Assembly (NCBI RefSeq): GCF_014851585.1
Contig: NZ_JACVAB010000002.1
Span: 868,001 to 932,000, forward strand
Source of the DNA: Agrobacterium sp. AGB01
GTDB taxonomy: Bacteria > Pseudomonadota > Alphaproteobacteria > Rhizobiales > Rhizobiaceae
Direction: 5' to 3'
DNA length: 64,000 nt
The notes under the pieces were generated by a model. It did not search any database. It saw only the letters and a list, made by a program, of their open reading frames with translations, and was not told the DNA's origin. Of this stretch, positions 53,136 through 61,673 are shown piece by piece; the first letter of the stretch is position 1, and every line of letters starts with the position of its first letter. The translations under genes and the position numbers were made by a program.

Positions 53136-53540
53136 ATGACAAAACCACAATCAAACGACAAGCCGGCAGCTTTCGTGAAGGAAAAGGGTATCAGGCATTT
53201 GTTTGCTGCCCTGCGCTACTCCGTTCAGGGGCTTCAACGCCTGTGGCAGGAGGCTGCATTCCGCCACGAGGTTCTGCTGCTGTTTGCAGGTCTGGTGCTG
53301 TTTGCAGTGATTGGTGCACCCTTCGTGCACTATCTGATTTTTGTCATTCTGATGTTGCTGATGGTGGCGTTTGAGGCCATCAATACCGCAATCGAGGAAC
53401 TGGTAGACCGTATCTCGCCGGAGATTTCATCGGTCGGTCGCCACGCAAAGGACCTCGGTTCACTTGCGGTCTTCTGCCTTATCCTGATCAATGCCGGATT
53501 TGTCGTTTACGCACTGGTCGTCAACCTGTTTCCGGGCTGA
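53136..53540 (+). CDS. dgkA: Diacylglycerol kinase
   Basis: This small integral membrane kinase phosphorylates diacylglycerol and recycles lipid released in membrane-derived glycan synthesis. It is 134 aa with three transmembrane helices. The catalytic signature EAINTAIEELVDRISPE then GRHAKDLGSLAV (about residues 88-118) is clear. It starts 15 bases after cobT and ends convergent to the histidine kinase gene. Confidence 0.95.
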   Translation: MTKPQSNDKPAAFVKEKGIRHLFAALRYSVQGLQRLWQEAAFRHEVLLLFAGLVLFAVIGAPFVHYLIFVILMLLMVAFEAINTAIEELVDRISPEISSVGRHAKDLGSLAVFCLILINAGFVVYALVVNLFPG

Positions 53541-53545
53541 CGATC

Positions 53546-55084
53546 TTAGGCGAATGAGCGTTTGCGCGGCTGGACTGCCTGCGTGTCTTCGACGGCAGGC
53601 AGGCTCTGCAGCACGCGTTTGGCCGGAAGAATGGCGATGACTTCCGTTCCCTCACGCAGTTTCGATTTCAGAATGAACTGGCCATCATGTTTGGCCAGAA
53701 TGGCCTGCACGATAGGCAGGCCAAGACCGGTTCCCTGTTCGGCACTTTTAATGGCAATCGATCCCTGACCGAATGCTGACAGCACGACCGGGATTTCTTC
53801 CTCGGGAATACCGGGGCCATTGTCCTTGATGGAAATGTATTGGCCGCCACCGGCCGTCCAGCCAACCTTCATCATGATTTCACCGCCCTGCGGGGTAAAC
53901 TTCACGGCGTTGGACATCAGGTTCAGAACGACCTGACGGATGGCCTTTTCATCGGCCCAGACCAGTGGCAGGCTGCTTTCAAACTGCTGGGCAATAGAAA
54001 TGTTCTTGGCGCGGGCACGAAGCTGGATCATGCCGATGCAATCTTCTGCCAGATCCAGCAGCGACATGGTTTCTTCATGCAGGTCGTAACGACCGGCTTC
54101 GATGCGCGACAGGTCGAGGATTTCATTGATCAGGTCGAGCAGATGTTTGCCGGACCTGTGAATGTCGCCCGAATATTCCTTGTAGAGCGGGTTGTTGAGT
54201 GGCCCCAGAACCTCCGTTGCCATCACTTCGGAGAAACCGAGAATGGCGTTGAGCGGGGTGCGCAGCTCATGCGACATGGAAGCCAGGAAGCGCGACTTGG
54301 CAAGGTTTGCCTCTTCAGCGCGGCGGCGGGCCTCGTCTGACATGGACTTTGCCACTTCAAGCTCGGCAATCAGATCGTCCTTTTCCGATTGGAAGGACAA
54401 AAGCTTGATGTTGGACTTGGCTAGCCGGTCGGTAAGGTAATGGAAAAACAGCATGGCAACGATGAACATTGCCGCAACGCTGATTCCGGTAACAGAGCGC
54501 GATGTGGCCGCCACGATAATCAGTGCGGTCAGAACCGGCAGGAATGTCATCATTGCCGCACGCGGCAGCATGGCATTCGACATGGAGATGATTGCCAGCG
54601 CAATCAGCAGGGTCGCGCCCTTGAAGAACAGGAAATAGGCGGGTTGTACCGCAGGCGGCGCTTCATAGGCGGCGATGTAGGCCCAGACGCAGCCGGTAAT
54701 AATCTGGATTGCCAGGAAGATATTGTGCCACCGGGTGGTGGAGATGGCCGTCAGTTCCTGCTTGTTGGCCCGTTTGGCAGCAATCAGCGACACGGCGTGA
54801 ATGCCAAGCGCACAGATGGCCCAAGCCACAAGATTGGCTTCGCGTGTTAAATACACACCCAAACCTGTGACCAACACAATGAAAAGCGGCATGATCGTTG
54901 CGCCGTGCAGTGCTGTGCTTATATGCATTTCCAGCATGTCACGGTCAAAGGTGTTGTTTCCGCCCTGACCATATTGCAAGCGTTCGCGTGTCAACTTCAC
55001 TGCCTTCGCAACCGCCTTGTTACGGTGCGTTTTGGAGCGGTCGACAATGTTCTTGTCTGTTGATGTGCTGACGCTTTTACTCAT
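53546..55084 (-). CDS. Membrane histidine kinase of the PleC/DivJ/PdhS type
   Basis: This is a 512-aa sensor kinase. Five or six hydrophobic segments lie at about 60-215. A short coiled coil (about 232-262) leads to the HisKA domain with the phospho-His at 272 (SMSHELRTPLNAILGF) followed by EVMATEVLGPLNNP, the form seen in kinases that act on DivK. The HATPase domain has NLMSNAVKF (N box), DNGPGIP and GTGLGLP. No response regulator is adjacent. From memory, the Agrobacterium DivK-pathway kinase PdhS2 lies in a comparable chromosomal region; that orthology is inference. Confidence 0.88.
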   Translation of the reverse strand: MSKSVSTSTDKNIVDRSKTHRNKAVAKAVKLTRERLQYGQGGNNTFDRDMLEMHISTALHGATIMPLFIVLVTGLGVYLTREANLVAWAICALGIHAVSLIAAKRANKQELTAISTTRWHNIFLAIQIITGCVWAYIAAYEAPPAVQPAYFLFFKGATLLIALAIISMSNAMLPRAAMMTFLPVLTALIIVAATSRSVTGISVAAMFIVAMLFFHYLTDRLAKSNIKLLSFQSEKDDLIAELEVAKSMSDEARRRAEEANLAKSRFLASMSHELRTPLNAILGFSEVMATEVLGPLNNPLYKEYSGDIHRSGKHLLDLINEILDLSRIEAGRYDLHEETMSLLDLAEDCIGMIQLRARAKNISIAQQFESSLPLVWADEKAIRQVVLNLMSNAVKFTPQGGEIMMKVGWTAGGGQYISIKDNGPGIPEEEIPVVLSAFGQGSIAIKSAEQGTGLGLPIVQAILAKHDGQFILKSKLREGTEVIAILPAKRVLQSLPAVEDTQAVQPRKRSFA

Positions 55085-55192
55085 TGATACAACAGGAATG
55101 ACACGAATGGCTGAAACACTAACCGCGAAATCTTAAGAAGATGCTGCCGTGAAACTATTTGTTTGCCATTTGTGAAAAGGATTTGTTGGCAT

Positions 55193-55771
55193 ATGAGACA
55201 AAACAAGGGCAGGCGGTTGGCTTTTTTGCGCGACGGAATTGTGCTGATTGCCATTTTTCTGCTGGGAATTCTGATCGCTGCCAAGCTGGACAGCGACAAC
55301 ATGCAGCGGCATGCAGGAACCTATTATGTCATTGATGGTGATACGCTGGCGCTGAACGGAAAACGTTTCCGTCTGCTGGGTATCGATGCGCCTGAACTTG
55401 ACCAGCAATGCCAGCGCAATGGTTCTGACTGGCCTTGCGGGCAGGCCGCCAAACAGGCGCTGGCCGGCCTGGTTTCTGCCGGACTGGAATGCCGTGGCAA
55501 TGACACGGATCGATATCAGCGTTTGCTTGTTCGTTGTTTCATGAATGGGCAGGATGTGGCGGCTGAAATGGTGCGCCGGGGACTGGCTGTGCGGACAGAA
55601 TATTTTCTGTTTTCGGACGAGGAAAGGGAAGCAAAGGCCGGTGGGCTTGGCCTTTGGGCAGGGGTGTTTGAAGCGCCGGCCGATTGGCGCAAGTTGCGCA
55701 AGACGGCGGAAATGGACGTACCATTGTCCGGTTTCCTTGCGGCGGTGCGCCATCTGGTTGGCTGGGAGTGA
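55193..55771 (+). CDS. Thermonuclease (SNase-like) family protein
   Basis: This is a 192-aa membrane-anchored or secreted nuclease. The start is ATG 55193 (AAAAGG upstream); the open frame to 55163 would need TTG. One hydrophobic segment at about 16-33 precedes the SNase domain. VIDGDTLALNG, FRLLGIDAPELD and DRYQR supply the calcium ligands and the catalytic Arg and Glu of the staphylococcal nuclease fold. Several cysteines (QQCQRNG, WPCG, LECRG, VRCF) suggest disulfides. The stop lies 6 bases before the glycosylase-like gene. Confidence 0.87.
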   Translation: MRQNKGRRLAFLRDGIVLIAIFLLGILIAAKLDSDNMQRHAGTYYVIDGDTLALNGKRFRLLGIDAPELDQQCQRNGSDWPCGQAAKQALAGLVSAGLECRGNDTDRYQRLLVRCFMNGQDVAAEMVRRGLAVRTEYFLFSDEEREAKAGGLGLWAGVFEAPADWRKLRKTAEMDVPLSGFLAAVRHLVGWE

Positions 55772-55777
55772 GTGTGA

Positions 55778-56416
55778 GTGCCTGATATCAGGGACAAGGA
55801 TCTGGATATATTAAGAGCCGAGATTGCCGCCTGTCGGATCTGTCGTGACACGCCGGCGCGCGGTGAGGCCTATCGCTTGCCGCATGAGCCGCGTCCGGTG
55901 GCGGTGATTTCCTCCAAGGCGCGTATCTTGATTGCGGGTCAAGCGCCGGGGCTTCGGGTGCATGAAAGCGGTCTGCCGTTCAATGACGCGTCTGGTGACC
56001 GGCTGCGCAACTGGCTGTCTGTCGACCGCGACCAGTTTTACAATCGCGATCTGTTCACCATCGTGCCGATGGGGTTCTGTTTTCCCGGTTACGATGCCAA
56101 GGGTAGCGACCTGCCACCGCGCAAGGAATGCGCACCGTTCTGGCGTCAGCGGGTGATGGATGCCATGCCACAGATAGAGCTGGTTCTGGCGATTGGCGGC
56201 TATGCGCAGGCCTGGCACATGGGCAAAACGCGCAGTGGCAATGTCACGGAAACGGTACGCGACTGGCGCACGACATTTTTCAGGAATGAGGGCATTCGTA
56301 TGCTGCCAATGCCGCATCCAAGCTGGCGCAATACAGCCTGGATACGGAAAAATCCATGGTTTGAAGAGGACCTGTTGCCAGTTTTGCGACAGTCTGTTGA
56401 AATGCTAATTAAGTGA
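55778..56416 (+). CDS. Uracil-DNA glycosylase superfamily protein with predicted 4Fe-4S site
   Basis: This 212-aa protein starts at GTG 55778 with GGGAG upstream. Motif A is GQAPGLRVHESGLPFND (about 54-70) and motif B is HPSWRN with His180. Four cysteines, Cys19-x2-Cys22 and Cys101-x16-Cys118, have the spacing of the iron-sulfur ligands of family 4 uracil-DNA glycosylases. Motif A has Gln54 where family 4 enzymes have Glu (GEAPG), so activity on uracil is uncertain. It is the second gene of a pair with the SNase-like nuclease. Confidence 0.82.
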   Translation: MPDIRDKDLDILRAEIAACRICRDTPARGEAYRLPHEPRPVAVISSKARILIAGQAPGLRVHESGLPFNDASGDRLRNWLSVDRDQFYNRDLFTIVPMGFCFPGYDAKGSDLPPRKECAPFWRQRVMDAMPQIELVLAIGGYAQAWHMGKTRSGNVTETVRDWRTTFFRNEGIRMLPMPHPSWRNTAWIRKNPWFEEDLLPVLRQSVEMLIK

Positions 56417-56475
56417 AAAATTTTTCTGTTTTTTTCTTTTGAATCGTGTATCTAAAGGAAAATAATTCAGGAGGA

Positions 56476-56973
56476 ATGGAATTGGATCGATTAGACCGCA
56501 AAATCCTGCGCATACTTCAGGAGGATTCAACCCTGGCTGTTGCTGACCTTGCCAAGAAAGTCGGCCTTTCCACGACGCCCTGTTGGCGGCGTATCCAGAA
56601 GATGGAAGAAGATGGTGTCATTCGCCGTCGTGTCGCTCTTCTGGACCCGGCCAAAGTCAACACCAAGGTTACAGTTTTTGTCTCCATTCGCACGGCATCC
56701 CACTCCATTGAGTGGCTGAAGCGTTTCTCGGAAGTGGTTTCCGAATTCCCTGAGGTTGTCGAATTCTACCGCATGAGCGGTGACGTGGATTACCTGCTGC
56801 GCGTGGTGGTGCCTGACATCGGTGCTTACGATGCTTTCTACAAGCGCATGATTGCCAAGATCGAAATCCGCGACGTGTCGTCTGCCTTCGCCATGGAGCA
56901 GATCAAGTACACGACTGAACTGCCGCTAGATTACATGCTGCTCGACAACACCAAGTCGTCGGGTGAAGAATAA
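56476..56973 (+). CDS. Lrp/AsnC family transcriptional regulator
   Basis: This DNA-binding regulator has 165 aa. ATG 56476 follows CAGGAGGA; an upstream GTG frame (56446) is rejected. The N-terminal helix-turn-helix (LDRKILRILQEDSTLAVADLAKKVGLS and TTPCWRRIQKMEE) is followed by the RAM ligand-binding domain (SGDVDYLLRVVVPD). The AT-rich bases just upstream (56415-56460) probably contain its promoter and autoregulatory site. No amino-acid gene is adjacent on this strand to suggest a target. Its stop is two bases from that of the convergent AlkD-like gene. Confidence 0.93.
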   Translation: MELDRLDRKILRILQEDSTLAVADLAKKVGLSTTPCWRRIQKMEEDGVIRRRVALLDPAKVNTKVTVFVSIRTASHSIEWLKRFSEVVSEFPEVVEFYRMSGDVDYLLRVVVPDIGAYDAFYKRMIAKIEIRDVSSAFAMEQIKYTTELPLDYMLLDNTKSSGEE

Positions 56974-56975
56974 GA

Positions 56976-57662
56976 CTACTTCAGACGGGCGAGCAGTTTT
57001 TCGCCCGTCAATTGTTTGACGGCATCCTTGCCAACCCATCTTTCCGTTTTGTTTTCGCTGTCTGCCAAAACCTGCGCCAATGCCAGTGCGGGGGCGTGGC
57101 AATTGGTGCTGCGTTTGCCGATATTGCGCAGCGCCCAGTTCACTGCCTTGCACACAAAATTCCTGTCGTCATTTGCATATGTCTTGATGAGCGGCAAAAA
57201 TCCGAGCATGGTTTCGTCCGGTTCTTTTTTTAGGTGAACCGTTGCGCCGGCAATCATCGCAAAGGCGGTGCGCCGGACAAATTCCCTGTCGTCAGCGCTG
57301 AATGTGTCGATCAGGTCTTTCCAGAATGGCGTCTGCGTGAAGAGATCGGCAGCGGCATCGACAATTTCCCAGGAACTGAAATCGCCCGCCCAGGCCAGAC
57401 ATTCGTTCCGTGTCAACAAGGTTGGGTCGGCGGTATAGATCGCCATCAACCGCGCTTCACGAATGTCACTATTCCATAATTGCAAGGCGCGCTGGTGGTT
57501 GTTGCCGACCTGCCGGGCCAGCTTTTGCAGGTCGGGATTGCTGATGCCAAGTGCGGTATCGGTGACAATGGAAAAGCGGCGCATGCTATCAATGGCATCC
57601 TGCGATGTCATGGTTTGAAGGTGGCGAATGATGTCTTGTGCGGATGCGTTTTTGTCGAGCAT
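56976..57662 (-). CDS. DNA alkylation repair (AlkD-like HEAT-repeat) protein
   Basis: This 228-aa all-helical protein is related to AlkD-type DNA glycosylases. The repeated helices and the conserved KAVNWALRNIGKRS segment (about 179-192) fit the family. DREFVRRTAFAMIAG is another conserved stretch. TGAGGTG lies upstream of the ATG. Its relation to the active AlkC/AlkD glycosylases is by fold; some members lack activity. It is convergent with the Lrp-type gene. Confidence 0.85.
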   Translation of the reverse strand: MLDKNASAQDIIRHLQTMTSQDAIDSMRRFSIVTDTALGISNPDLQKLARQVGNNHQRALQLWNSDIREARLMAIYTADPTLLTRNECLAWAGDFSSWEIVDAAADLFTQTPFWKDLIDTFSADDREFVRRTAFAMIAGATVHLKKEPDETMLGFLPLIKTYANDDRNFVCKAVNWALRNIGKRSTNCHAPALALAQVLADSENKTERWVGKDAVKQLTGEKLLARLK

Positions 57663-57776
57663 TGCCTGTTCACCTCAAGGCCGCATATCGACCATTGAGG
57701 CATCATGCCGCTTTTCAGGACATCATGCCATGCGACATGTCGTGACACGCTCGCAAATCGCGAAACATAGGCAAAG

Positions 57777-57807
57777 AAAAAGGCGCGATTTTTGCCGCGC
57801 CTTTTTT
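57777..57807. terminator. Bidirectional terminator near 57.8 kb
   Basis: The 11-bp stem AAAAAGGCGCG / CGCGCCTTTTT with an 8-base loop has T tracts on both strands. It ends the minus-strand methyltransferase transcript. Confidence 0.85.
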
Positions 57808-57812
57808 GAGGT

Positions 57813-58640
57813 TTAAGCCTTGAGCTTTGCCACCACCAGATGGCCCGGTGTCGGGTTGCCATCCTGCATACGCACATTGATGTCGGTGACTTCGAGAATT
57901 TCGAAACCAGTCGCCTCGAGACGTTCCTTCACGTAGCTTTCTGCATGGGCAAAACGCTGGTGCGGACCAACCATGTAGGCACGTCCAGCCAGAACATCAT
58001 CTGGCAGTGTTTCAGACGAGAACACAAAGATGCCGCCCGGAGCCAAGTTTTCGGCCGCACCGAAAAACAGCGGCTCAAGCGCACCAAGGTACGGCAGCAC
58101 ATCGGTGGCGGTGATCAGGTCGAAAGCGTCATCGTCATTGTCCTCAAGGAAATCCTCGACTTCCGCTACGTAAAGCGTTTCGTAGATTTCCTTTTCATGA
58201 GCGATTTCAACCATGTTCTCGGAAATGTCGATACCGGTGCTGTCTTCCACCATGTCCCGCAGGGCGGCACCCGTCAGGCCGGTGCCGCAGCCGAGATCGA
58301 GCAGGCGCTTGAATGGGCCAAGGTTGAGAGACTGCAGGCGCTGGCGCACGATCATCGGAACGGCATAACCCAACTGCTCGACCAGAATGTCTTCAAAGGC
58401 TTCGGCGTGCTGGTCAAAAAGTGTTTCGACATAGGCATCGGGAGCCTTTGGCGGTGTCTCGCCACGACCAAGTGAAGCAAGGCGAACAGCCGCACCACCA
58501 TGATCTTCCGGATCAAGGCCCAGAACTTCCTGGTAGGCTGCTACGGCAGCATCGATCTCGCCAGCCTTCTCATGGGCCAGTGCGCGGTTATAGGCTTCGG
58601 CAAGGGCCTCTTCGTCGATCTTCTGTTGTTTTCCGGTCAT
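57813..58640 (-). CDS. TPR-containing SAM-dependent methyltransferase
   Basis: This 275-aa protein starts at ATG 58640 behind AAGGG; the frame continues to 58706 without a site. The N-terminus (about 8-50) is a TPR-like helical pair (LAEAYNRALAHEKAGEIDAA). The Rossmann methyltransferase domain has motif I LLDLGCGTGLTG (about 114-125) and motif II GIDIS. The substrate is unknown; related proteins are annotated as methyltransferases of small molecules or proteins. It is transcribed alone and ends at a terminator. Confidence 0.82.
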   Translation of the reverse strand: MTGKQQKIDEEALAEAYNRALAHEKAGEIDAAVAAYQEVLGLDPEDHGGAAVRLASLGRGETPPKAPDAYVETLFDQHAEAFEDILVEQLGYAVPMIVRQRLQSLNLGPFKRLLDLGCGTGLTGAALRDMVEDSTGIDISENMVEIAHEKEIYETLYVAEVEDFLEDNDDDAFDLITATDVLPYLGALEPLFFGAAENLAPGGIFVFSSETLPDDVLAGRAYMVGPHQRFAHAESYVKERLEATGFEILEVTDINVRMQDGNPTPGHLVVAKLKA

Positions 58641-58729
58641 TGCAGTACCCTTGGCTGAATTTTTGGTGTTCAGCCTTGCTGTAAGCTGCCCGCCGGGCAC
58701 GTGCAATGTTTATCTCGAATAGCCGTTAT

Positions 58730-58996
58730 TCAGTGGATAATGAACTCGCCCTTCAGTGCGCGCCATTCGCTGGCCGAAATCAGTTGCCGATGCACATATT
58801 TTACCGAATGCAGGGGACCATCGAGCTTTTCACGCCAGAACTTCAGAAAGCCGTTCATTTCCGGAAAGTCCGGTGCCAGATCGTAATGCTGCCAGACATA
58901 GGTCTGGAGCAAAGCGGGGTGATCGGGCATGCGGTAGAAGATCTGGGCAGTGGTGAGGCCGTAACCTTTCAGCATCATTTCCATGTCTGTGTTCAT
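58730..58996 (-). CDS. usg: Usg family protein
   Basis: This small soluble protein has 88 aa from ATG 58996 (ACAGG upstream); the longer frame to 59062 is not supported. MEMMLKGYGLTTAQIFYRMPDHPALLQTYVWQ is highly typical of Usg, a family restricted largely to alphaproteobacteria. Its name comes from a gene found with tryptophan-biosynthesis genes, but no trp gene is next to it here. Its function is not known to me. Confidence 0.85.
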   Translation of the reverse strand: MNTDMEMMLKGYGLTTAQIFYRMPDHPALLQTYVWQHYDLAPDFPEMNGFLKFWREKLDGPLHSVKYVHRQLISASEWRALKGEFIIH

Positions 58997-59120
58997 GATA
59001 CCTGTTCCCGTTTTTTTGGCGGTGGTGAACCTGTGTTCAACATCACCATGGGAGCATGACATGGTTAACCGAATCTTGAAATTGTATTTATCTGGCTAAA
59101 AAGAAATTATTTTTCAGTGT

Positions 59121-59152
59121 GTTAGCAGCTCTCGTCGTGGAGTGCTGCTAGC
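59121..59152 (-). terminator. Hairpin downstream of the ABC permease operon
   Basis: A 9-bp stem, GTTAGCAGC / GCTGCTAGC (one G-U), continues inward as CTC / GAG. On the minus strand it follows the permease stop, but no clear T tract comes after it, so it may be a stability element. Confidence 0.45.
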
Positions 59153-59156
59153 AGGG

Positions 59157-59987
59157 TCAGCGCTTCAGGTGGCGCGTCAGGCGGGCTTCAAGCCATGCCC
59201 AGACGTGGCGCAGTGTCTCGACGATTGTCAGGTAGAAAATCGCGGCCCAAAGATAGGTCTGGTAATCGAAGGTGCGGGAAAAGGCGTAACGTGTCTGGCC
59301 CATCAGGTCAAATACGGTCACGACGGAGACAACAGCCGAACCCTTGATCAGCAGAATGATTTCATTGCCATAGGGGCGCAGGGCAACAATGAGTGCCTGC
59401 GGCATGGTAATCTTGCGGAAGATGATCGATTTCGGCAGGCCAAGCGCAAAGGCGCCTTCGCGCTGACCGATCGGCACGCTGGCAATGGCACCGCGCAGGA
59501 TTTCAGCCTGATAGGCCGCTGTGTTGAGCGTCATGGAGAGCAGGCCGCAATACCAGGCTTCCCGGAAGAACCACCACAGGCCAATGCTTTCAAGTTCTGT
59601 GCGGAATGTGCCAAGGCCGTAATAGATCAGGAACAGCTGCGCCAGCAGCGGTGTGCCCCGAAACACGTAGACATAGGCATAGGCCGGTGCCGCCAAGAAC
59701 GGGTTTTTTGACATGCGCGCAAAGGCAATCGGCAGCGACAGGATAGCGCCGAGAATGATAGAGACCGTGACGAGAATGATCGTTGTTCTCAGGCCGTCGA
59801 GATAACGCGGTCCGTAACGTTCAACCTTGGCCCAGTCCCAACCGTTGATGATGGTGTAGACGAGGCCAAGAGCCACAAGGCACCAGATGCCAATGATGAC
59901 GTAACCGCTGGCGCGGGCCAGTGTCATCGGCTTTTTTTTGGCAGGCGGCGCAGGGCGGGCTGCAATCAGGTGTTCGGCATGGCTCAT
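59157..59987 (-). CDS. Polar amino-acid ABC transporter permease (HisM type)
   Basis: This 276-aa inner-membrane permease has five or six transmembrane helices after a basic N-terminus. The ATPase-contact loop reads EGAFALGLPKSIIFRKITMPQAL, given here by position at about 172-194. The family takes up histidine, lysine, arginine, ornithine or opines. The start overlaps the preceding permease by four bases (ATGA at 59984-59987). No ATPase gene follows: the next gene is usg. Confidence 0.92.
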   Translation of the reverse strand: MSHAEHLIAARPAPPAKKKPMTLARASGYVIIGIWCLVALGLVYTIINGWDWAKVERYGPRYLDGLRTTIILVTVSIILGAILSLPIAFARMSKNPFLAAPAYAYVYVFRGTPLLAQLFLIYYGLGTFRTELESIGLWWFFREAWYCGLLSMTLNTAAYQAEILRGAIASVPIGQREGAFALGLPKSIIFRKITMPQALIVALRPYGNEIILLIKGSAVVSVVTVFDLMGQTRYAFSRTFDYQTYLWAAIFYLTIVETLRHVWAWLEARLTRHLKR

Positions 59988-60787
59988 CGTTTGGCCTCCG
60001 ATTTGCGTGACCAGCGATCAATGTAACCGAGACCAATCGACGACAGCATGGCGAGAACCAGAAAGAGCAAGCAGGCAAGTCCGTAGAAGAAGAAGGCTTC
60101 CTTGCTGACGCGGGCCGCAACGCCGGTCTGGCGCAGGATGTCGGTCAGGCCGATGATCGACACGTAAGACGTGTCCTTCAACAGGATCATCCACAGGTTC
60201 GTCATGCCGGGCAGGGCAATTCTGACCAGTTGCGGCAGTACGATCAGCAGCATGGTGCGGCTGCGTCGAAGACCTAGGGAATCGCCCGCTTCATACTGGC
60301 CTTTGGGTATGGCCTTGAAAGCGGATAACAGCACTTCTGAGGAATAGGACGAAAACACCACGGCCAGTGCAATCATGCCCGCTACAAAGGCGTTGATTTC
60401 GATCGGTCCGCTGAAACCAAGCGAACCGGCCACCGATTGCAGCAGCATCTGTATGCCGTAATACACGATGAACAGCGTCAAAAGCTCAGGCAGGCCGCGG
60501 AAGATCGTGGTGTAGATACCGGCAGCGATCCGCAGCGACTTTTCGCTGGACTGGGCTGCAAGTGCGATCATGAAGCCGATGATCAAACCGACCGGCAAAG
60601 TTGCCAGTGCCAGTGTGATGGTGACCTTGACGCCAAAGGCAACTTCGTCACCCCAGCCTGTCGGGCCACAGGAAATGATGCTGGACTGATCCAGAAACGA
60701 GAAGACACCAACAGGGCCGCAGAATGGATCAAATAGATGCGTAATGTAGGCCCAAAAAGAGCCTACCGCGGAAAACAATCCGCTCAT
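59984..60787 (-). CDS. Polar amino-acid ABC transporter permease (HisQ type)
   Basis: This is the second permease of the heterodimer, 267 aa. The EAA-type loop is EAGDSLGLRRSRTMLLIVLP. Its N-terminus has an unusual periplasmic insertion with two cysteines (PFCGP and ISCGP, about 22-42) before the main domain. It is translated in overlap with the HisM-type gene and lies 112 bases after the binding-protein gene, separated by an attenuator-like hairpin. Confidence 0.92.
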   Translation of the reverse strand: MSGLFSAVGSFWAYITHLFDPFCGPVGVFSFLDQSSIISCGPTGWGDEVAFGVKVTITLALATLPVGLIIGFMIALAAQSSEKSLRIAAGIYTTIFRGLPELLTLFIVYYGIQMLLQSVAGSLGFSGPIEINAFVAGMIALAVVFSSYSSEVLLSAFKAIPKGQYEAGDSLGLRRSRTMLLIVLPQLVRIALPGMTNLWMILLKDTSYVSIIGLTDILRQTGVAARVSKEAFFFYGLACLLFLVLAMLSSIGLGYIDRWSRKSEAKR

Positions 60788-60848
60788 GCCAACTTCCCCT
60801 GCGGTCTTTGCCGCTTTTTTTGAATCTATCCATGTTTTTCAAACAAAA

Positions 60849-60874
60849 ATGGCGGAAGGGCAAGCCATCCGCCA
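60849..60874 (-). terminator. Attenuator between binding protein and permeases
   Basis: On the minus strand ATGGCGGA / TCCGCCAT (8 bp) is followed by TTTTTGTTT. It would let the binding protein be made in excess over the membrane parts, as is usual for such operons. Confidence 0.65.
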
Positions 60875-60899
60875 TCAACTTTCAACAGATCAGCACTGA

Positions 60900-61673
60900 T
60901 TATTCGCCGTAAACGTCGAAATCGAAGTACTTGTCGTTGATTTCCTTGTATTTGCCGTTCGCACGGATGGCGGCGATAGCGCCAGACAGCTTGTCAGCAA
61001 GTGCAGTGTCGCCCTTGCGCACAGCAATACCGGCACCATTACCATTGATTTCAGGATCGACCTTCAGTGGTGTCAGGATCTTGCAGCAAGCGCCAGCGTC
61101 AGACTTGACCCATTCCGACAGAACGACGATGTCGTCGATAACGCCATCAATACGGCCGTTGGTGATGTCGAGCTTATATTCGTCAGCGGTTGGGTAAAGC
61201 TTGAGGTCAGAATCAGCCAGATGCTTTTCGGCGTAGTTGGCGTGGGTTGTGGAACCCTGCGCGCCGAGGCTCTTGCCCTTGAGGTCTTCAAGCGTCTTGA
61301 TTGGCGAATCCTTCGGAACGGCAATGGCCGGAGGTGTGTTGTAGTACTTCTTGGAGAAGTCGACCTTTTCCAGACGCTCAGGTGTAATCGACATGGACGC
61401 AACGATTGCATCGAACTTCTTGGCCTGCAGAGCCGGAATAATGCCATCCCAGTCGTTGGTTACGAAGGTGCATTCGGTTTTCATCTCTTCGCAGAGCGCC
61501 TTGGCGATATCGATATCGAAACCGGTCAGTGTGCCGTCCGCTTCAAGGTTGTTGAAGGGAGGGTAAGCGCCTTCCGTGCCGATAACGAGCTTGTCTTGCG
61601 CAAAGGCTGCGCCGGAAAACAAAGATACTGCCGCGATAGAAGCGGCGGCAAGAAGACGTGTAGAAATACGCAT
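60900..61673 (-). CDS. Periplasmic polar amino-acid binding protein (HisJ/ArgT-like)
   Basis: This solute-binding protein has 257 aa. The signal peptide ends AFA-QD (residue 25). The family pattern GTEGAYPPFNNLEADGTLTGFDIDIA (about 32-57) matches lysine/arginine/ornithine/histidine-binding proteins. A vicinal CC pair (GACCK) lies near 200. It is the first gene of the minus-strand uptake operon, with the promoter in the 300-base divergent region upstream. Confidence 0.93.
   Translation of the reverse strand: MRISTRLLAAASIAAVSLFSGAAFAQDKLVIGTEGAYPPFNNLEADGTLTGFDIDIAKALCEEMKTECTFVTNDWDGIIPALQAKKFDAIVASMSITPERLEKVDFSKKYYNTPPAIAVPKDSPIKTLEDLKGKSLGAQGSTTHANYAEKHLADSDLKLYPTADEYKLDITNGRIDGVIDDIVVLSEWVKSDAGACCKILTPLKVDPEINGNGAGIAVRKGDTALADKLSGAIAAIRANGKYKEINDKYFDFDVYGE

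Noticed and set aside
51180-53150. 656-codon frame for cobS reaching through cobT
   Set aside because: Only the last 260 codons resemble cobalamin synthase; the rest is the complement of cobT.
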